NCBI GenBank assembly: GCA_046349155.1
Contig: JAXMCW010000004.1
Coordinates: forward strand, 434,001-498,000
Direction: 5' to 3'
Length of the DNA: 64,000 bases
Origin: Alsobacter sp046349155
GTDB taxonomy: Bacteria > Pseudomonadota > Alphaproteobacteria > Rhizobiales > Beijerinckiaceae
In this document: positions 24,487-33,416 of the stretch, piece by piece
Layout of the letters: every line of letters starts with the position of its first letter
How positions within the stretch are numbered: the first letter of the stretch is position 1
The notes under the pieces: generated by a model
Database searches by the model: none
What the model was told of the DNA's origin: nothing
What the model saw: only the letters and a program-made list of their open reading frames with translations
Translations under genes and position numbers: made by a program

Positions 24487-24519
24487 GGCACGCCAAACCT
24501 CGACTTATTTTGGCATGCC
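24487..24519. repeat. 11-bp inverted repeat between the ECF sigma and IalB genes
   Basis: GGCACGCCAAA (24487-24497) and TTTGGCATGCC (24509-24519) are inverted copies with one mismatch, separated by 11 bp, in the divergent gap. The centre-to-centre spacing of about 22 bp (two helical turns) would suit a dimeric regulator. Confidence 0.6.
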
Positions 24520-24646
24520 TCGCCGCACTGCGAAACCCGCTGCTGCCCCCCTCGCGTCAAAATTGACTGATGTCTCTTGCGCAGCGCGGGCCGTTGGACC
24601 ATCAGACGGCATGGAGTCCGCGGTGCGGCAGGGTACAATGGAAACC

Positions 24647-25327
24647 ATGATTCGACGTCCCACGCCTGTCTTGAAGTCCCTCCTGATCGCAGTCCCGCTT
24701 CTCGCCATCGCCGCCGCGCCAGCGGTCGCGCAGGAGACGACGCCGGCCAAGCCGAAGCCGGCGGCGGCTGGAGCGAAGCCTGCAGCCGGAGCCAAGCCCG
24801 CCGCCGCCAAGCCCGCGGCCGGGGCCAAGACGGCGGCTGCTGCGGCCAAGCCCGGCGCCAAGCCGGCTCCCACGGGCGCCGGCCAGGGTCAGCCCGTGCA
24901 ACTCGCCGTCTTCGGCGACTGGGGCGCCTACGCCTCGGACACGGCGAAGGGCAAGGTGTGCTATGCGCTCGCCCGCCCCAAGGAGCGCCTGCCCAAGACG
25001 CTGAAGCGCGACGACGCCTATCTGTTCATCTCCAACCGGCCCGCCGAGGGCGTGCGCAACGAGGTGAGCGTGGTGCTGGGCTTTCCCGCCAAGGACGGCT
25101 CGGAGGGGTCGGCCGTGATCGGGGCCACCAGCTTCGCCCTCGTCACCAAGGGCGACGCGGCCTGGGTGAAGAACGCGGCCGAGGACGCCGCCTTCGTCGA
25201 GAGCTTGCGCAAGGGCCAGAGCCTCACCGTGAAGGCCGTCTCCAAGAAGGGCAACGAGTCGACGGACCGCTACGCCCTGACGGGCTTCGTCCAGGCGCTC
25301 GACCGCGTGAAGAAGGAATGCCCCTGA
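24647..25327 (+). CDS. Invasion-associated locus B (IalB) family protein
   Basis: 226 residues from the ATG at 24647; in-frame ATGs at 24611 and 24638 are alternatives. A signal peptide (about residues 1-29, ending AVAQ) predicts export. An Ala/Lys/Pro-rich linker follows to about residue 80. The IalB domain then starts at VQLAVFGDWGAYASDTAKGKVCYA and ends with a conserved cysteine (KKECP). IalB proteins are periplasmic and were first linked to erythrocyte invasion in Bartonella, but are widespread in non-pathogens. It is divergent from the ECF sigma gene and may be part of its regulon. Confidence 0.85.
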   Translation: MIRRPTPVLKSLLIAVPLLAIAAAPAVAQETTPAKPKPAAAGAKPAAGAKPAAAKPAAGAKTAAAAAKPGAKPAPTGAGQGQPVQLAVFGDWGAYASDTAKGKVCYALARPKERLPKTLKRDDAYLFISNRPAEGVRNEVSVVLGFPAKDGSEGSAVIGATSFALVTKGDAAWVKNAAEDAAFVESLRKGQSLTVKAVSKKGNESTDRYALTGFVQALDRVKKECP

Positions 25328-25403
25328 GGGGCTGCGGCGACGGCCGGACGGTCCCGGACTTGGTTTTCCAGCGCCTTTCGTGATAGGGCAGCGCCGCCGC
25401 GGC

Positions 25404-25432
25404 CTGCGAAGACGGCGTGGCGCGCCTATAAT
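25404..25432 (+). promoter_or_regulatory. Putative sigma-70 promoter of rlmN
   Basis: A consensus TATAAT (25427-25432) lies 62 bp before the rlmN ATG, with a weak -35 CTGCGA (25404-25409) at 17 bp spacing. Confidence 0.5.
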
Positions 25433-25494
25433 CCTGCTGGCCTCGCCGCGCCGGGACCGTCCCGGCGCCCGCGATCCCGTTCCGGACCGACGAC

Positions 25495-26742
25495 ATGACG
25501 CTTGCTCCCCCCGCCGCCGCCGACGCCCTCGCGGCTCCGCGCCCGGCCGATGCGCCGGCTCGCGGCCTGCCCTCGCTGGTCGGCCTGACGCGGGCCCGGC
25601 TGGGCGAGGCACTGGCGGGGATCGGCGTGCCGGAGCGCGAGATCCGCATGCGCGTGGGCCAGCTCTGGCACTGGATGTATGTGCGTGGCGCCGGCGACTT
25701 CGACGCCATGACCAACGTGGGCAAGGGGCTGCGCGCCGAACTCGCGCGTCACTTCAGCCTCTCCCGGCCGCAGGTCGTCTCCGAGCAGGTCTCGGTCGAC
25801 GGCACCCGCAAGTGGCTTCTGCGGATGCCCTCCACGGGTCCGGCCGACCGCGGGGCCGAGATCGAGGCCGTCTACATTCCCGAAGCCGACCGCGGCACGT
25901 TGTGCGTGTCCTCTCAAGTTGGCTGCACGCTCACCTGCACGTTCTGCCACACGGGCACGCAGAGGCTCGTGCGCAATTTGACCGCCGAGGAAATCGTGCA
26001 GCAGCTCGTGGTCGCCCGCGACCGCCTGGGCGACTGGCCGGGCGGCGTGCGGCCCACGGACGGGCTCGTCCCCGACGCCGAGCGCGCGGTTTCCAACATC
26101 GTCCTGATGGGCATGGGCGAGCCGCTTTACAACTTCGAGAACGTGAGGGATGCCGTGGACGTCGTCGCCGACGGCGACGGCCTGTCGCTCTCGCGCCGGC
26201 GCATCACGCTCTCCACCTCGGGCGTCGTGCCGATGATCGCGCAGGCGGGCGACGAGATCGGCTCCATGCTCGCCATCTCCCTCCACGCCGTCCGCGACGA
26301 CCTGCGCGACAAGCTGGTTCCCCTCAACAAGAAGTACCCGATCGCCGAGCTGCTCGACGCCTGCCGCGCCTATCCCGGCCTCTCCAACGCGCGCCGCATC
26401 ACCTTCGAATACGTGATGCTGAAGGGCGTGAACGACAGCCTGAAGGACGCGCGCGAACTCGTGCGCCTGCTCAAGGGCATCCCGGCCAAGATCAACCTCA
26501 TCCCCTTCAATCCCTGGCCGGGCACGCAGTACGAGTGCTCGGACTGGGAGCAGATCGAGGCCTTTTCCGAGGTCGTCTTCCGGGCGGGCTACGCCTCGCC
26601 GGTCCGCACCCCCCGCGGTCGCGACATCCTCGCCGCCTGCGGCCAGCTCAAGAGCGAGACCGAGAAGATGCGCGCCCGCGCCCGCCTGATGCTGGAGAGC
26701 GGCATCGGCGCGGAGGGGCTCTTCGTTGCGTCGCCGGACTGA
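25495..26742 (+). CDS. rlmN: 23S rRNA (adenine(2503)-C(2))-methyltransferase RlmN
   Basis: Radical-SAM enzyme that methylates A2503 of 23S rRNA and A37 of some tRNAs. 415 residues. The cluster-binding motif is C144-x3-C148-x2-C151, and the methyl-carrying C-terminal cysteine is C382 in AACGQLK. GMGEPLYNF and TLSTSGVVP are further family motifs. A short alanine/proline-rich N-terminal extension is present. The downstream membrane-protein gene follows at 85 bp. Confidence 0.97.
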   Translation: MTLAPPAAADALAAPRPADAPARGLPSLVGLTRARLGEALAGIGVPEREIRMRVGQLWHWMYVRGAGDFDAMTNVGKGLRAELARHFSLSRPQVVSEQVSVDGTRKWLLRMPSTGPADRGAEIEAVYIPEADRGTLCVSSQVGCTLTCTFCHTGTQRLVRNLTAEEIVQQLVVARDRLGDWPGGVRPTDGLVPDAERAVSNIVLMGMGEPLYNFENVRDAVDVVADGDGLSLSRRRITLSTSGVVPMIAQAGDEIGSMLAISLHAVRDDLRDKLVPLNKKYPIAELLDACRAYPGLSNARRITFEYVMLKGVNDSLKDARELVRLLKGIPAKINLIPFNPWPGTQYECSDWEQIEAFSEVVFRAGYASPVRTPRGRDILAACGQLKSETEKMRARARLMLESGIGAEGLFVASPD

Positions 26743-26827
26743 TCAGGATCAGCGACCGCGTCGCGCCGGGGGGGCAGGGTGGGCCGTGCCCGCGCCCGCC
26801 GGCGGCACGAAAGGCTGGAGGACCCGC

Positions 26828-27301
26828 ATGCGCCGTCTGTTCGTCGTCGTCGTCGCCCTGGTTCTCGCCATCGCCGCGGGTGCCATCTTCCTGGCCGTCG
26901 CCGGGCTCGCCGTGCCGGAAACGCGCGAACTCGCCGCCGACATCAGCCTCGGGCAGGTCCTGCTCACCATGGCCGGCATCGCCCATGGCGCGCCGCCCGA
27001 CCAGGTCTGGAGCGTGGTCGCGCTGACCTTCTGGATCCTGGCGCTCTTCGTGCTCGTCTTGCCGCCCGTGCTGGCGGGCCTCGTCGGGGAGGTCGCCGGG
27101 GCGCGCTCCTTCGTCTTCTATGGTGGGCTGTCCGGCGCGCTCGCGGCCGGCATCGCGTGGCTGGGCCATCCCGCCGCCACGCCGCCGGACGCGGCGGACA
27201 CCAAGGTCCTGCTGCTCGTCTTCCTCACCGGCGCGGTGGCCGGCCTGGTCTACTGGGCGCTGGCCGGCCGCACGGCCGGAGGGGGCGCCGCGCAGGCGTG
27301 A
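26828..27301 (+). CDS. Predicted inner-membrane protein
   Basis: 157 residues from the ATG at 26828, which has GGAGG six bases upstream. Four hydrophobic helices are visible at about 4-25, 58-85, 97-112 and 128-147. The N-terminus is basic (MRR), placing it in the cytoplasm. No domain is recognised. It follows rlmN on the same strand and may share its transcript. Confidence 0.65.
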   Translation: MRRLFVVVVALVLAIAAGAIFLAVAGLAVPETRELAADISLGQVLLTMAGIAHGAPPDQVWSVVALTFWILALFVLVLPPVLAGLVGEVAGARSFVFYGGLSGALAAGIAWLGHPAATPPDAADTKVLLLVFLTGAVAGLVYWALAGRTAGGGAAQA

Positions 27302-27432
27302 CCGACCTGCGAGGCCATCCCGACCGCCCCTCGGGACGAGGGGAGCGGAGCGGTTCCGGCGTTTGTCCGGCCGGTCCTCGAGGATGAGGGGATCGAGGAT
27401 CGCGAAGGAAGCCCGGGCCCGCCCTCGACCCG

Positions 27433-29061
27433 TCAGGCCTCCTTCGCCATCTCGCGAAGCTTGAATTTCTGGATCTTGCCCGTGGAGGTCTTGGGCAGCT
27501 CCGTGAAGACGATGTGGCGCGGGCACTTGTAGCCGGCCAGGTGCCGGCGGCACCAGGCCACGAGCTCCTCCGCGGTGGCGACCTTGCCCGGCTTCAGCTC
27601 CACGAAGGCGCAGGGCGTCTCGCCCCATTTGTCGTCGGGCTTGGCGACGACCGCCGCCGCCTGCACCGCCGGATGCTTGAACAGCGCGTCCTCCACCTCG
27701 ATGGAGGAGATGTTCTCGCCCCCGGAGATGATGATGTCCTTCGAGCGGTCCTTGAGCTGGATGTAGCCGTCCGGGTGCTTCACGCCGAGGTCGCCGGAAT
27801 GGAACCAGCCGCCGGCAAAGGCGTCCTGCGTGGCCTTGGGGTTCTTCAGGTAGCCCTTCATCACGACGTTGCCGCGGAACATGGCCTCGCCCATGGTCTC
27901 GCCATCCGCCGGCACCGGCCGCATCGTCGCGGGATCGATCACGTCGAGCGCCTCGAGCGGCAGGTAGCGCACGCCCTGGCGCGCCTTCTTGGCCGCCTGC
28001 GCGGCGGGCTCGAGGTCGTTCCACTCGGCGTGCCAGTCGTTGACGACCGCGGGGCCATAGGTCTCCGTCAGCCCGTAGAGATGGGTGACGTTGAAGCCCG
28101 CGGCGCGCATCCCCGCGAGCACCGCCTCGGGCGGCGGGGCGGCGGCGGTGAAGAACTCCACCACATGCGGCAGCGGCCGCTTCTCCTCCTCCGGCGCGTT
28201 GAGCAGCGTCGACATCACGATGGGAGCGCCGCACAGGTGCGTCACCTTGTGCTCGGCGATGGCCTCGTACATGGCGGGGGCGCGCACCTGGCGCAGGCAG
28301 ACATGGGTGCCCGCCGCCACGGAGATCGACCAGGGGAAGCACCAGCCATTGCAGTGGAACATGGGCAAGGTCCACAGGTAGACGGGGTGCTTGCCCATGC
28401 CGCAGGTCACCACGTTGCCCTGCCCGAGCAGGTAGGCCCCGCGGTGGTGGTAGACCACGCCCTTCGGGTTGCCCGTGGTGCCCGACGTGTAGTTCAGCGA
28501 GATCGCGTCCCACTCGTCGAGCGGGTCGGGCCGGACGTAGAACGGCTCGCCGCCGGCGACGAAGTCCTCGTAGTCGAGCGTGCCGAGGCGCTCGCCCTCG
28601 CCCGCGTATTCCGGGTCGTCGTAGTCGATGACCAGCGGACGCGCCTTGCACAGCGCCAGCGCCGGCTTGACGATCCTGGAGAACTCCCTGTCGGTGATCA
28701 GCACCTTCGCCTCGCCGTGGTCGAGCGAGAAGGCGATGATCGCGGGATCGAGCCGCGTATTGAGCGTGTTGAGCACGCCCCCCGTCATGGGCACGCCGTA
28801 GTGGCATTCCAGCATGGCCGGCGTGTTGGCGAGCATCACGGCGACGGTGTCGCCCTTGGCGACCCCGTGGCGCGCCAGCGCCGAGGCGAGGCGGTGCGAG
28901 CGCTCGTTGAAGGCGCGATAGGTCCGGCGCAGGCCGCCATGGATGATCGCGGTGCGCTCCGGATAGACCGCGGCGGCGCGGTCCAGGAAGCTCAGGGGCG
29001 TGAGCGGCTGGTAGTTGGCCGGGTTCTTGTCGAGATCGAGATCATAGGCGCTCTGGGCCAT
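27433..29061 (-). CDS. Acyl-CoA synthetase (AMP-forming)
   Basis: 542 residues of the ANL superfamily. It activates a carboxylic acid to its CoA thioester through an acyl-adenylate. The phosphate-binding loop YTSGTTGNPKGVVYHHRG is near 190, LTETYGP near 325, the hinge WFHSGDLGVKHPDGYIQLKDRSKD near 420, and the catalytic lysine lies in KTSTGKIQKF near 530. The sequence resembles medium-chain or methylmercaptopropionate-CoA ligase (DmdB-like) enzymes; the substrate is uncertain. It is divergent from the propionyl-CoA synthetase gene. Confidence 0.9.
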   Translation of the reverse strand: MAQSAYDLDLDKNPANYQPLTPLSFLDRAAAVYPERTAIIHGGLRRTYRAFNERSHRLASALARHGVAKGDTVAVMLANTPAMLECHYGVPMTGGVLNTLNTRLDPAIIAFSLDHGEAKVLITDREFSRIVKPALALCKARPLVIDYDDPEYAGEGERLGTLDYEDFVAGGEPFYVRPDPLDEWDAISLNYTSGTTGNPKGVVYHHRGAYLLGQGNVVTCGMGKHPVYLWTLPMFHCNGWCFPWSISVAAGTHVCLRQVRAPAMYEAIAEHKVTHLCGAPIVMSTLLNAPEEEKRPLPHVVEFFTAAAPPPEAVLAGMRAAGFNVTHLYGLTETYGPAVVNDWHAEWNDLEPAAQAAKKARQGVRYLPLEALDVIDPATMRPVPADGETMGEAMFRGNVVMKGYLKNPKATQDAFAGGWFHSGDLGVKHPDGYIQLKDRSKDIIISGGENISSIEVEDALFKHPAVQAAAVVAKPDDKWGETPCAFVELKPGKVATAEELVAWCRRHLAGYKCPRHIVFTELPKTSTGKIQKFKLREMAKEA

Positions 29062-29300
29062 GGCCGGTCCTCCCTGTCGGGCAGGACCCTAGAGCAAGCC
29101 GCGACTCGGTGGAATTCGGCTTTTCGCGAAGGGACGAGGCAGGCCGGACCCCGCAGCCTGCACCCTCCGCGGCATCCGGGGTTCTCACCCTTTCGGCCAA
29201 TTTCGACTTCCGTCGTCTTGCTTGCGGCGAAGGGCGGGGTAACCCTCGCGCGCGGGGCGACGGCGTCTGCCGGGCAGCCCAGAAAACCGGGGAGGACGCC

Positions 29301-31199
29301 ATGTCGAGCCGCTACGCCGAGACCTATGCGAGCTGGAAGGCCGACCCCGTCGCCTTTTGGGCCAAGGCGGCCGAGGCGATCGACTGGATCAAGCCGCCCG
29401 ACGCGGTGTTCGACGCCTCCCAGGGCGCCTATGGCCGCTGGTTCGCGGGCGCGCAGTGCAACACGTGCTGGAACGCGGTGGACCGGCACGTGCCCACCCG
29501 CGGCAGCCAGGCGGCCATCATCTATGACAGCCCGGTCACCGACCAGAAGCGCAGCATCACCTATGCGGAGTTGCAGGACGAGGTCGCGACGCTCGCCGCG
29601 GTGATCCAGTCCTTCGGCGTCGGAAAGGGCGACCGCGTCATCGTCTACATGCCCATGATCCCCGAGGCGCTCTTCGCCATGCTGGCCTGCGCCCGCATCG
29701 GCGCCGTGCACTCGGTGGTGTTCGGCGGCTTCGCGGCGAAGGAGCTCGCCACCCGCATCGACGACGCCCGGCCCAGGCTCATCCTCACCGCCTCCTGCGG
29801 CATCGAGCCGAACCGGGTCGTGCAGTACAAGCCGCTGCTCGACGAGGCGATCGCGCTCTCCGCCGAGAAGCCCGCAGGCGTGCTCCTGCTGCAGCGCCCG
29901 CAATGCCAGGCCGCGATGCAGGACGGCCGCGACCGTGACTGGGGCGAGGCCATGGCCGCGGCCCGCGCGGCGGGGCGCAAGGCGGATTGCGTGCCGGTGG
30001 CCGCCACCGACCCGCTTTACGTGCTCTACACGTCCGGGACCACCGGCAAGCCCAAGGGCGTGGTGCGCGACAATGGCGGCCACATGGTCGCGCTGGCCTG
30101 GTCCATGCCCAACCTCTACGGCGCCCGGCCGGGCGAGGCCTTCTGGGCCGCCTCCGACGTGGGCTGGGTGGTGGGCCACTCCTACATCGTCTACGCGCCG
30201 CTACTGGTGGGCTGCACCACGGTCGTCTACGAGGGCAAGCCGGTCGGCACGCCCGATCCCGGCGCGTTCTGGCGCATGATCTCGGAGCACAAGATCCGCG
30301 TGCTCTTCACCGCGCCCACCGCCTTCCGCGCCATCAAGAAGGAGGACCCCAAGGCCGAGCACCTGAAGCGCTACGACATGACGGGTTTCCGCGCCCTCTT
30401 TCTGGCCGGGGAGCGCGCCGATCCCGACACGGTGCAATGGGCCGAGCAGATCCTGGGCGTGCCGGTGGTCGACCATTGGTGGCAGACCGAGACCGGCTGG
30501 CCCATCGTGGGCAACCCGCTGGGACTCGGCGCGCTGCCCGTCAAGCATGGCTCGCCCACCGTGCCCATGCCGGGCTGGGACGTCCAGGTGGTGGATGAAG
30601 GGGGCAGGCCCGTCGCCGCCAACACCATGGGCTCGATCGTGGTGAAGCTGCCTTTGCCTCCCGGCGCGCTGCCGACGCTCTGGCAGGCCGACGACCGCTT
30701 CAGGGAAAGCTATCTCGAAGCCTTTCCCGGCTTCTACAACACCTCGGACGCCGGATTCGTCGACCAGGACGGCTATCTCTTCATCATGGGCCGCACGGAC
30801 GACATCATCAACGTCGCCGGGCACCGCCTCTCGACGGGCGGCATGGAGGAGGTGCTCTCCTCGCATCCCGACGTCGCGGAATGCGCCGTGATCGGCATCA
30901 AGGACGCGCTCAAGGGCGAGCAGCCCTGCGGCTTCGTGGTGCTCAAGAGCGGGGTCGACCGCTCGCCGCTCGCCATCGAGAAGGAGATCGTGCAGCTGGT
31001 GCGCGACAAGATCGGCCCGGTTGCCGCCTTCAAGATCGCCATCACGGTGAACCGCCTGCCCAAGACGCGCTCGGGCAAGATCCTGCGCGGCACGATGAAG
31101 AAGATCGCCGACGGCGACGCCTGGACCATGCCGGCGACGATCGACGATCCCGCCGTGCTCGACGAGATCGCCAAGGCGCTCGAGGGCAAGGTGGCCTGA
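29301..31199 (+). CDS. prpE: Propionyl-CoA synthetase
   Basis: 632 residues. An AMP-forming ligase close to acetyl-CoA synthetase. The N-terminal ACS domain is present (YAETYASWKADPVAFW, then NTCWNAVDRH, characteristic of the propionate branch). YTSGTTGKPKGVVRDNGGH is near 235, DHWWQTETGWPI near 392, and the regulated lysine lies in TRSGKILRGTMKKIA near 595. GGGGAGGA before the ATG supports the start at 29301 rather than an upstream in-frame codon. It converts propionate to propionyl-CoA, but no methylcitrate genes are in the window. Confidence 0.93.
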   Translation: MSSRYAETYASWKADPVAFWAKAAEAIDWIKPPDAVFDASQGAYGRWFAGAQCNTCWNAVDRHVPTRGSQAAIIYDSPVTDQKRSITYAELQDEVATLAAVIQSFGVGKGDRVIVYMPMIPEALFAMLACARIGAVHSVVFGGFAAKELATRIDDARPRLILTASCGIEPNRVVQYKPLLDEAIALSAEKPAGVLLLQRPQCQAAMQDGRDRDWGEAMAAARAAGRKADCVPVAATDPLYVLYTSGTTGKPKGVVRDNGGHMVALAWSMPNLYGARPGEAFWAASDVGWVVGHSYIVYAPLLVGCTTVVYEGKPVGTPDPGAFWRMISEHKIRVLFTAPTAFRAIKKEDPKAEHLKRYDMTGFRALFLAGERADPDTVQWAEQILGVPVVDHWWQTETGWPIVGNPLGLGALPVKHGSPTVPMPGWDVQVVDEGGRPVAANTMGSIVVKLPLPPGALPTLWQADDRFRESYLEAFPGFYNTSDAGFVDQDGYLFIMGRTDDIINVAGHRLSTGGMEEVLSSHPDVAECAVIGIKDALKGEQPCGFVVLKSGVDRSPLAIEKEIVQLVRDKIGPVAAFKIAITVNRLPKTRSGKILRGTMKKIADGDAWTMPATIDDPAVLDEIAKALEGKVA

Positions 31200-31555
31200 G
31201 GGCGGCCGCAAGGCGGCACTCGCCACGCCTGTCGGGGCCTCCCGTGGAGGCCCGCGTCGGTTTCCCGGCGCCTCGCGGGGCAAGGAGGCCCGGGGAAGCG
31301 CCGGCGTTCGGGCCGGTCCAAGCCCTCGTCGGTCGGCGCGCGCCGGCATCACCCGGCGCCTCCCGACGCGCGAGGGGCGCGGACCCGTCGGCTCCCCTGG
31401 CGCGCGTCCCGGCGCCGCTGGGTTCCCGTCCCGGTTGCTTGCGGGGCTGAGCGGATCATGGTTCAATGATCCTGTTTTGTTCTGTCCGCCGATCCTGTTC
31501 GCCCAGCCTGCGCCCTGGGCGATTTTTCATCACGTCGCCATTTCGGGGATATGCA
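31200..31555. other. Intergenic region after prpE, no gene seen
   Basis: 356 bp. The first 250 bp are very GC-rich and contain an 8-bp hairpin at 31235-31253 (GGGCCTCC / GGAGGCCC) that may end the prpE transcript, although no T-run follows. From about 31455 the DNA becomes more AT-rich and probably carries the promoter of the small exported protein gene downstream. Confidence 0.5.
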
Positions 31556-31774
31556 ATGTCATGCGCTTCGGTTTCCCGCGTCCTCACCATGAGTCTCGTC
31601 TGCGCCGGCTTGCAGCTGGCGACCACGCCGTCCGCCACGGCCGCCACCCGCATGCCCTGTTCCGGCAAGAAGGGCGGCGTCGAGCGCTGCGAGAACGGCA
31701 AGTTCATCTGCAAGGACGGTTCGACGAGCAGTTCGAAGAAGATTTGCGAGAAGGCCGGCGGATCGCCGCAATGA
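31556..31774 (+). CDS. Small cysteine-containing exported protein, YdcA-like
   Basis: 72 residues: a signal peptide (about 1-28, ending ATA) and a short mature part with four cysteines in the pattern PCSGKKGGVERC...KFICKDGS...KKIC. Similar small CSGKKGG proteins occur across Rhizobiales. Their function is unknown, and two disulfides are plausible. GGGG lies seven bases before the ATG at 31556, favouring it over an upstream in-frame start. Confidence 0.7.
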   Translation: MSCASVSRVLTMSLVCAGLQLATTPSATAATRMPCSGKKGGVERCENGKFICKDGSTSSSKKICEKAGGSPQ

Positions 31775-31821
31775 TCGCCTGACGGGGATCGCGCCGGCGC
31801 GAACGGCCTCCAAGAGCCAAC

Positions 31822-31852
31822 GGCTCCGATCGTCCCAAGGCTCCGATCGTCC
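31822..31852. repeat. Two 14-bp direct repeats
   Basis: ggctccgatcgtcc occurs at 31822-31835 and again at 31839-31852, followed by a partial third copy (gctcc). It lies between the YdcA-like gene and the terminator of ydcH. Confidence 0.7.
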
Positions 31853-31863
31853 TAAAGCTCCCT

Positions 31864-31902
31864 AAACACAAAGCCGCCGCGACCTGTCTGGCCGTGGCGG
31901 CT
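31864..31902 (-). terminator. Intrinsic terminator of the ydcH gene
   Basis: Minus strand: AGCCGCC (31902-31896) pairs with GGCGGCT (31878-31872) and is followed by TTGTGTTT. It is placed 65 bp after the minus-strand YdcH gene. Confidence 0.55.
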
Positions 31903-31966
31903 GAACGTGGGAAGGGGGGAGCCGCTCTCGGGGCTGGACCCCTGGGTCCGCCTGGGCGGTTAAGAA

Positions 31967-32152
31967 CTAGTGAATGGTCGGCTTGGACGCCTGACGCAAA
32001 CGCTCGATTTCGTCCTTGAGCTGCAGCTTCTTGCGCTTCAATTCCGCGAGTTTGAGATCATCATGTCCGGGTTGAACGACTTCTTTCTCAATTTCCCGCT
32101 CGAGAGCCTGGTGACGACGCTCGAGTTCGGCGAGGTGCGACTGCAAGGCCAT
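31967..32152 (-). CDS. YdcH/DUF465 family protein
   Basis: 61 residues forming an almost continuous helix pair: LAELERRHQALEREIEKEV, then LKLAELKRKKLQLKDEIERL, the conserved DUF465 signature. Family members are small cytoplasmic coiled coils of unknown function, often present in several copies. AGGAGG lies six bases before the ATG and directly abuts a 10-bp palindrome. A second YdcH gene is divergent 255 bp away. Confidence 0.88.
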   Translation of the reverse strand: MALQSHLAELERRHQALEREIEKEVVQPGHDDLKLAELKRKKLQLKDEIERLRQASKPTIH

Positions 32153-32164
32153 TCAGAACCTCCT

Positions 32165-32174
32165 GTTTGCAAAC
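32165..32174. promoter_or_regulatory. Perfect palindrome next to the ydcH ribosome site
   Basis: GTTTGCAAAC, immediately followed on the minus strand by AGGAGG and then the ydcH ATG. Its position could allow a repressor or a small hairpin to affect expression; this is an inference. Confidence 0.3.
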
Positions 32175-32407
32175 CGCAGAAGCAGTGTGACACACACGCG
32201 ACAAAGACGGAAACTGAATTCGCTCTTCGGCGGAATTGAGGTGGAAGATCGGTTTCGCTGTTGGGGAAAACCGTCAAAATCGTAAGCATCTTTCGAGAGT
32301 TGGCGTCGGCGCGCGGTTGCTGGGCCGATGGTCTTGCGGCCGGACGGACCGCTCGCCATAGTGATCGCGCCGGCCGAGGCCGGGCGTCGAGAGGCCGCAT
32401 CCGCCCC

Positions 32408-32623
32408 ATGCCAGATTCTTCCGATCCCAACGAGACCCAACTCGCCGGCGAGCTGGCGCGTTTGCGCGAGGAGCACCGGGATCTCGACGCTGCCATCAAC
32501 GCGCTGCTGGCCATCACGGCCGCCGACCAGCTTCAGATCCAGCGGCTCAAGAAGCGCAAGCTCTGGCTGAAGGACCGCATCATCGCGCTGTCCGACCAGC
32601 TCACCCCGGATATCATCGCCTGA
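32408..32623 (+). CDS. Second YdcH/DUF465-like protein
   Basis: 71 residues from the ATG at 32408. A polar N-terminus (MPDSSDPNETQL) leads into two helices, LARLREEHRDLDAAINALL and LQIQRLKKRKLWLKDRIIAL. The second matches the DUF465 signature RLKKRKLxLKD. It is divergent from the first copy and convergent with the GGDEF gene. Its function is unknown. A longer upstream reading of the frame looks like non-coding sequence. Confidence 0.8.
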   Translation: MPDSSDPNETQLAGELARLREEHRDLDAAINALLAITAADQLQIQRLKKRKLWLKDRIIALSDQLTPDIIA

Positions 32624-32668
32624 CGGGCGCCCCGGCCGTTCCGGCCGGCCGACGCCCGGGCCCGCCGG

Positions 32669-33280
32669 TCAGCGGGCCTTCGCCCGCCCCTTCGCGCCGT
32701 AGAGCCGGCGGTCGGCAAGTTCGAGCGCATCCTCCACCGGCTGTCCCGGGACGAGGGCGGCGTATCCGGCGCTGGCCCGCACGGGCAGCGTCGCGCTCCG
32801 CCAGGCCACGGGCGTGCGCGAAAGGTCGGCCATCAGCGCGTCGAGCTTGGCCGATGCCTGCTCCTCGTCCGCATGCCACAGGATGACGGCGAATTCGTCG
32901 CCCCCGATCCGGGCGACCACGTCGGAGGCGCGCACATGGTGGGTGAGGAAGCGCGCCGTCGCGACGAGGACAGCGTCCCCCGCGCCGTGGCCATGGGTGT
33001 CGTTGACGTGCTTGAATAGGTCGAGGTCGATCAGCCCGACGGCGATGGCGACCTCGTAGCGCTCGCTGTAGGAGCTGGCGCGCCTGAGCTCGCGCAGGAA
33101 GCCGCGCCGGTTGAGCACGCCGGTCAGCTCGTCGATGTCGGCCAGCGCCTCGAGCTCCTGGATGCGGCGCTGCGCCTCTTCCAGCGCCCGCCGCAGGGCC
33201 CTCGTCTCGTCGTCGCTGCGGATATCGGCGGGTTCCAGGCTCACGGCGTCTTTCACGACAGGCAAAGGCATGGTCTGCAA
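32669..33280 (-). CDS. GGDEF domain protein, probable diguanylate cyclase
   Basis: 203 residues. A short N-terminal coiled coil (ETRALRRALEEAQRRIQELE) is followed by a complete GGDEF domain: DELTGVLNRRGFLREL, DLDLFKHVNDTHGHGAGD and ARIGGDEFAVILW. The product-binding I-site RxxD is intact (RASD, five residues before GGDEF), which suggests feedback-inhibited c-di-GMP synthesis. No transmembrane or sensory domain is present, so it is cytoplasmic. It is divergent from purE. Confidence 0.92.
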   Translation of the reverse strand: MQTMPLPVVKDAVSLEPADIRSDDETRALRRALEEAQRRIQELEALADIDELTGVLNRRGFLRELRRASSYSERYEVAIAVGLIDLDLFKHVNDTHGHGAGDAVLVATARFLTHHVRASDVVARIGGDEFAVILWHADEEQASAKLDALMADLSRTPVAWRSATLPVRASAGYAALVPGQPVEDALELADRRLYGAKGRAKAR

Positions 33281-33292
33281 GAGGTCCGGCGC

Positions 33293-33320
33293 TTGCGCCT
33301 AGGTTCACGCTCACTATACT
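33293..33320 (+). promoter_or_regulatory. Putative sigma-70 promoter of purEK
   Basis: TTGCGC (33293-33298), 16 bp, TATACT (33315-33320), followed by a leader of about 90 bases. The leader contains a GC hairpin (CGGCCC...GGGCCG near 33365-33385). Confidence 0.45.
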
Positions 33321-33416
33321 CCCGCGCTCTTTTTCACCCCATGGGAATTTAACGGGCGGTTTCGGCCCCCTGAACAGGGCCGTTCGGTTCGTAGCCGTTC
33401 CCTTCGGAGATCAGCG

